Below, piece by piece: positions 58,247 to 61,805 of a stretch of 61,805 nt of DNA; the stretch's first letter is position 1; every line of letters begins with the position of its first letter. The stretch spans positions 1-61,805 of the IMG/VR virus record IMGVR_UViG_3300024999_000107; one strand, given 5' to 3'. The position numbers were made by a program, and so were the translations under genes. This DNA is from a virus. The notes under the pieces were generated by a model that worked only from the letters and a program-made list of their open reading frames with translations, was not told the origin of the DNA and ran no database searches.

Positions 58247-58482
58247 ATGCCAAGATTAATTACAATTTATGAAACAGAAGTAGAAGTCCCACAATGGGAA
58301 TATTGTAATGAACAAACAGATAAAGCAAGTAAAAATGGAGATACCTTATGTAAATTTGTTAAAGGTTCAAGAGATGAAAGAAATTGCTTACTGTCTGGAC
58401 AAATTCTTTATATGGTTGGGTTAAAAAATGTGATGACTGTATCATAATGTCAAAAATGAATAAAAAGGAGATAAAACAATGA
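58247..58482 (+). pseudogene. Phage protein losing its C-terminal zinc pair by a frameshift
   Basis: ATG behind GAAAGGAG. TIYETEVEVPQWEYCNEQTD and CKFVKGSRDERNCLLSGQ match a phage family I know that ends in a CxxC. As read it ends LKNVMTVS at 58447. One extra A in TTAAAAAATGTG gives LKKCDDCIIMSKMN and a stop at 58482 overlapping the next ATG. So a terminal Cys pair was probably lost. Confidence 0.55.
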
Positions 58483-58799
58483 AAGAATTTAACGATCAAT
58501 TACTAAAATTTAAAATCACCAATGATAAACTTAAAATGGAAATAAGTCTTAAAGATTTGGTGTGGTTGTTTCATAATAGTCCTGATAATTGTAGTGATGA
58601 TGGAAGTAATTTAGGTGCAAAAATAATGCGCGGTAAAAGACAGGAATTTGCTGAATATATTGTAACTATGCTTATGGACGAATCACCAAACAATGGGAAT
58701 AATATGAGATGGGGAGAACCATTTGAAGATATATTTATGGAAATATTCGAGGGTGATGAAGAATTTTGCAAATATAATGGATATGAGGATGGTGAATAA
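58479..58799 (+). CDS. Hypothetical 106-aa protein
   Basis: ATG behind AAAAAGGAG. LKMEISLKDLVWLFHNSPDN and EFAEYIVTMLMDES. Helical with an acidic end. Starts 4 bases before the next gene's leader. No family recognised. Confidence 0.65.
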   Translation: MKEFNDQLLKFKITNDKLKMEISLKDLVWLFHNSPDNCSDDGSNLGAKIMRGKRQEFAEYIVTMLMDESPNNGNNMRWGEPFEDIFMEIFEGDEEFCKYNGYEDGE

Positions 58800-58802
58800 A
58801 TA

Positions 58803-59864
58803 ATGAATAGTACAATATTTTTACCAAAAACTATTAAAGTAGGTTATCAAGAACGCAAAGATACATACACTGGACAACTTGCTTACATTATTTATTATGA
58901 CCAAAGAAATGTTTTAAGAAAAGAAAAAAGTTGGAATGGTTGGCGCGACAACAAAATTGAACCACAAGAGTTTGAAAATGTACCTACGAGTGGATTTGTA
59001 TTAAATAAGAAAGTTGGCGATTATAGTTCGGGATGGGAGCATCGAAAATCATATTGTAGAGTATTCGATGAGCGAAACTTTGAATTCGAAATTACAATAG
59101 AAAACTTACTCTATATTCTTGAAAATGCTAGTTCTATTAAAGGTAAGGGGTTAGAAGGATTTTTTGTGTACGGTTGGTCTGGGTCAGATTTATTGTTAAT
59201 CCCAGTGGAATCTCCTGATTATGTTGAACTATCCAAATTAAACGATCTAAGACATGAAAAGAAGAAATTCGATGGTAAAACCTTAATATTAGGTGGGACA
59301 TATAAATCCAATTCCAATAATGAATTGATTTATTTAGGCAGATTTTATGAAAACAATAAGGACAGTAAAGAAACAAAAACATATTTTTTCTATAATAGAA
59401 ATGTAAGTTATAGAAAAATTACATCTATAAAATCTTTATCAGGCAATATTATTGATATAATAGATGAGAATTGTGTTGAAGATTATTCTGATTTGATGGA
59501 TGAACTATTAAAGAGCGATAGTTATTCTGCTAGAGAACCCAAGAATGATATATATTTAGATTATACATCAGAAGAATTCAATAAATTATTAGAAAAGAAT
59601 TCTTATTGGCATAATCAATGCTATGTTAAAATTAATAACAAATATATAAAATATTATATTGAAAGACAAAGACATTATAGTTATTATCACTATACTAATT
59701 ATGATAAGAAAAATGAAGTTTATAATGTTTATACTACCACCAAGGGTAGAAAAGATGAAATATTTATGAGAGAAGCATCTCTTGAAAAAGTTTTTGATAC
59801 AATTAACCCTAAATATTTAGTAACTTATAATTCAAATAAAGAATTAATTAAGGAGTGGAAATAA
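58803..59864 (+). CDS. Conserved-type phage protein (353 aa)
   Basis: ATG after GGTG near the previous stop. The start FLPKTIKVGYQERKDTYTGQ with LAYIIYYDQRNVLRKEKSW is a pattern I recall from several large Firmicute phages, always without function. Beta-rich, with ESPDYVELSKLND and a Tyr/His-rich C-terminal part. Intact. Confidence 0.7.
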   Translation: MNSTIFLPKTIKVGYQERKDTYTGQLAYIIYYDQRNVLRKEKSWNGWRDNKIEPQEFENVPTSGFVLNKKVGDYSSGWEHRKSYCRVFDERNFEFEITIENLLYILENASSIKGKGLEGFFVYGWSGSDLLLIPVESPDYVELSKLNDLRHEKKKFDGKTLILGGTYKSNSNNELIYLGRFYENNKDSKETKTYFFYNRNVSYRKITSIKSLSGNIIDIIDENCVEDYSDLMDELLKSDSYSAREPKNDIYLDYTSEEFNKLLEKNSYWHNQCYVKINNKYIKYYIERQRHYSYYHYTNYDKKNEVYNVYTTTKGRKDEIFMREASLEKVFDTINPKYLVTYNSNKELIKEWK

Positions 59865-59866
59865 AA

Positions 59867-60271
59867 ATGAAAACAGAAACAAACGATCTTAAGATTATGG
59901 AACTAAAAAAGCAAATTGAGGAAAAGAAAATTAAATTAGGAAAATCTCAAAAGTTTTCACCAATTACAAATTGTTCAATTGAACTAAATGGTATTAGGGT
60001 AAATATTCAAGTTCTAACGAAAGAGCAATTAACTACTTTATTAATTAAACTAAATTCATATGCAATTTCTGCTAAAGATTTGGGAATTGATTTTGTTATT
60101 AGTGGATATCATGTTGTTGAGTGGATTACCGATATTAAGTCTAAACTTGATTTTGTAAGTTGTAAAGAAGAAGAAAATAAACTTAAAGTTATGGAATCGA
60201 AATTGCATCAGCTTCTTTCCAATGAAAAGAAAGTTGAACTTGAAATTGATGAGATAATGAAGAATCTGTAA
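59867..60271 (+). CDS. Hypothetical 134-aa coiled-coil protein
   Basis: ATG 59867 behind AAGGAGTGG. IMELKKQIEEKKIKLGKSQK at the start and ESKLHQLLSNEKKVELEIDE at the end flank an alpha/beta centre (ISGYHVVEWITDI). Pairs with the 353-aa gene. Function unknown. Confidence 0.65.
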   Translation: MKTETNDLKIMELKKQIEEKKIKLGKSQKFSPITNCSIELNGIRVNIQVLTKEQLTTLLIKLNSYAISAKDLGIDFVISGYHVVEWITDIKSKLDFVSCKEEENKLKVMESKLHQLLSNEKKVELEIDEIMKNL

Positions 60272-60288
60272 TTAGTTGATTCTTGAAA

Positions 60289-60318
60289 GTGGCCTCTAAC
60301 AAGGATTCTAGAGGCCAC
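60289..60318 (+). terminator. Probable terminator
   Basis: GTGGCCTCTA / TAGAGGCCAC, a perfect GC-rich 10-bp stem with a 10-base loop, right after the coiled-coil gene. No T-run follows, so it may be partial. Confidence 0.6.
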
Positions 60319-60366
60319 ATAACCAGATAAAATCTGATGTTGAAGAATAAAGAAAGGAGTCCTCTC

Positions 60367-60642
60367 ATGTATCTTAAAAATTCAAAAGGTGAAGAAATTA
60401 ATACAAAAGAAATGGCAATCAAGGCACTAGTTCATACTGCCAATTATGAGCAAATGTCTTTACAAGAAATTTGGTGTTTTGATGAACAATGTGAAATGTT
60501 TGGGATAGATAAAACTAAATTCTATGCTCAAGAAATGTGTAAAGAATGTATGAAATGGGGAGTTCTGATTTATCATTATAAGGATGATAATTTTGAGTAT
60601 AGGTATGATTGGAAATGTCCTACGTGTAGAAAGGAGGATTAA
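60367..60642 (+). CDS. Zinc-binding hypothetical protein (91 aa)
   Basis: ATG 60367 behind AAAGGAG. EMCKECMKWGVLIYHYKDD and YRYDWKCPTCRKED give two CxxC pairs, a zinc ribbon at the C-terminus. Function unknown. Confidence 0.65.
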   Translation: MYLKNSKGEEINTKEMAIKALVHTANYEQMSLQEIWCFDEQCEMFGIDKTKFYAQEMCKECMKWGVLIYHYKDDNFEYRYDWKCPTCRKED

Positions 60643-60671
60643 TATGATAAGATATCAGATAGGAGGAATAT

Positions 60672-60824
60672 ATGTTAACTTCATGTAAAGAGAATCAATA
60701 TCTTGTGTTTTATTTTGATGATGGTAAAAACGTAAAATATAATTTATCAACAGGAGAAACAATTGGCAAACTTGGCAAACCAGTAAAAGACATTCGCACA
60801 CAACTTAGGGGATATGATTTATAA
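60672..60824 (+). CDS. Hypothetical 50-aa protein, perhaps a truncated front part
   Basis: ATG behind AGGAGGA. CKENQYLVFYFDDGKNVKYN and GETIGKLGKPVKDI look like the N-terminal module of a longer phage protein. It ends just before the zinc-ribbon nuclease gene, which may have interrupted it. Confidence 0.55.
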   Translation: MLTSCKENQYLVFYFDDGKNVKYNLSTGETIGKLGKPVKDIRTQLRGYDL

Positions 60825-60847
60825 ATAAAAATAAGGAGGACTGACTT

Positions 60848-61805
60848 ATTGGGTTATTAACCAAATTAGCTATAATAAATTGGCATCCCAGAAATAAAAA
60901 ACATTATGAAAATAAAGAATATATTTTCACGAAATGGAAAGACAAGTTTGAAGTTAAAATAGAAGATTTACAAATTGGAGCTAAAATATTAGCAAAAATA
61001 AAGTGCGATGGTGATAGATGTACAAAAGTAATGAATGTAAAATGGCATGATTATTTAAAATGTGTTCATAGTGATGGTAAATATTATTGTAATAAATGTG
61101 CCAATAGAATATTTGGAAGTGAAAATACAAGAAAAGGTAGACTAAAGAACGGCAGATCATTTGAACAATGGTGTATTGACAATAATAAACAAGATGTTCT
61201 TAATTTATGGGATTATGAATTAAATATATTAAAACCAGATGAAATAAATTATGGTTCTACGAAGAAATATTACTTTAAATGTCCTAGAAATATACACGAA
61301 AGTGAGTTAAAGAAAATTAGTCGAGTTACAGGTAAATGCAATCAATGCAATTCCTTTGCCCAATGGGGCATTGATAAATACGGAGAAAATTTTTTGGAAA
61401 AATATTGGGACTATAATAAAAATGACAACATAGACCCTTGGGGAATTAGTCGTGGTAGTAATAAAAAGGTATGGATTATATGTCAAAAGAAAGATTATCA
61501 TAGTAGTTATAAAGTAACAATATACAACTTTAATAAAAAAAATAATAGATGCTCATATTGTAATTCTAATAGTGGCAAAGTACATAAATTGGATAGTGTG
61601 GGTACTGTATGCCCTGAAGTATTAAATGTATGGAGTGATAAAAATAAAACATCTCCCTATGAATATAGTCCTCATAGCGATAAAGAAGTTTATTGGAAAT
61701 GCGAACATGGTATACATAGTGATTACAAAAGAAATATTGATTGTTCATTAAGATATAATTTTCATTGCCCAGAATGTCGATATTCTAAAGGTGAAAAAAT
61801 AATAA
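60848..61805 (+). CDS. Zinc-ribbon-repeat endonuclease, 3' end outside window
   Basis: Open from ATT 60848, 10 bases after AAGGAGG, to the window end (about 319 codons). Upstream in-frame TGA at 60842 rules out an earlier start. It has a front knuckle (KYYCNKCANRIFG), then repeats of a phage/host zinc-ribbon domain: LNLWDYELN with YYFKC, KYWDYNKN with KVWIIC, and LNVWSDKNKTSPYEYSPHSD with YWKCEHG. Such proteins usually end in a very-short-patch-repair-like nuclease. Likely a mobile nuclease. Confidence 0.7.
   Translation, partial: MGLLTKLAIINWHPRNKKHYENKEYIFTKWKDKFEVKIEDLQIGAKILAKIKCDGDRCTKVMNVKWHDYLKCVHSDGKYYCNKCANRIFGSENTRKGRLKNGRSFEQWCIDNNKQDVLNLWDYELNILKPDEINYGSTKKYYFKCPRNIHESELKKISRVTGKCNQCNSFAQWGIDKYGENFLEKYWDYNKNDNIDPWGISRGSNKKVWIICQKKDYHSSYKVTIYNFNKKNNRCSYCNSNSGKVHKLDSVGTVCPEVLNVWSDKNKTSPYEYSPHSDKEVYWKCEHGIHSDYKRNIDCSLRYNFHCPECRYSKGEKII

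Noticed and set aside
3611-61748. Numerous minus-strand open frames of 60-140 codons
   Set aside because: They lie opposite well-supported + strand genes, lack ribosome sites and read like reverse complements of AT-rich genes. Only 48859-48767 has a gene-free position and a good ribosome site.
1-61805. tRNA genes or CRISPR arrays
   Set aside because: I saw no cloverleaf with a GTTCRANNC arm and no regular repeat-spacer series. The repeat clusters found are irregular or directly tandem.

Overview
This is an AT-rich (roughly 30% GC) stretch of tightly packed, mostly very small genes. All but one run on the + strand. Nearly all have strong AGGAGG-type ribosome sites, and ATGA/TAATG overlaps are common. 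That is the early/accessory region of a large bacteriophage or prophage of a low-GC, spore-forming Firmicute. Supporting signs are a YopX-family protein, a 3D-domain exported protein, a pair resembling SPbeta YopQ-YopR (MrpR), a YyaC-like sporulation protein, an NAD-dependent ligase and many homing endonucleases. I saw no structural, portal or lysis genes, tRNA or CRISPR array. Homology statements rest on recognised motifs and memory of families; no search was run.

Layout. 1-6.7 kb: small genes, a MazG-like pyrophosphohydrolase, a 481-aa coiled-coil protein, an orphan D5-primase-type C-terminal domain, then a block of GGTTGNTAGTGAAA repeats with a promoter (possible origin or operator). 6.75-8.79 kb: an IS607-type element (TnpA serine recombinase plus TnpB). 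9-21 kb: small zinc-ribbon genes, YopX, a cytosine methyltransferase with an HNH gene nested inside it, a PQ-loop protein, a Lar-like protein and an HNH nuclease. 21-33 kb: a DUF262-type protein, metallophosphoesterase, a broken LAGLIDADG nuclease, a 680-aa protein with a YfaP-like domain, an RlmN-like radical SAM enzyme and a PTH2-type peptidyl-tRNA hydrolase. 33.8-42.8 kb: the most interesting block, described next. 43-61.8 kb: YyaC homologue, cpREC protein, a minus-strand micro-membrane protein, P-loop kinase, HNH nuclease, LigA, more small genes, and a zinc-ribbon nuclease running off the end.

Central finding. From 33.8 to 37.1 kb lie a DUF5317-like membrane protein, an AgrC-like multi-pass receptor with no kinase domain, a 43-residue AgrD-type cyclic peptide precursor, a protein that joins a helix-turn-helix to a MazF/PemK fold, and AgrB with its His-Cys pair. 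No response regulator is present. Directly downstream come a promoter carrying a LexA/SOS box, a 461-aa YopQ-like protein, an inactive-recombinase-like MrpR candidate and an Xre-type repressor. I infer a peptide quorum-sensing system that feeds phage lysogeny control, combined with SOS input.

Second theme. About twenty small genes are broken. Most carry a one-base change at a homopolymer; others have a 2, 4 or 7 bp tandem duplication, or a nonsense codon that fits C-to-T change (CAA to TAA, CGA to TGA). The large genes are intact, apart from homing nucleases. Several genes also seem to begin at ATT or ATA. This may be real decay, slippage-based variation or sequencing error, and deserves checking.
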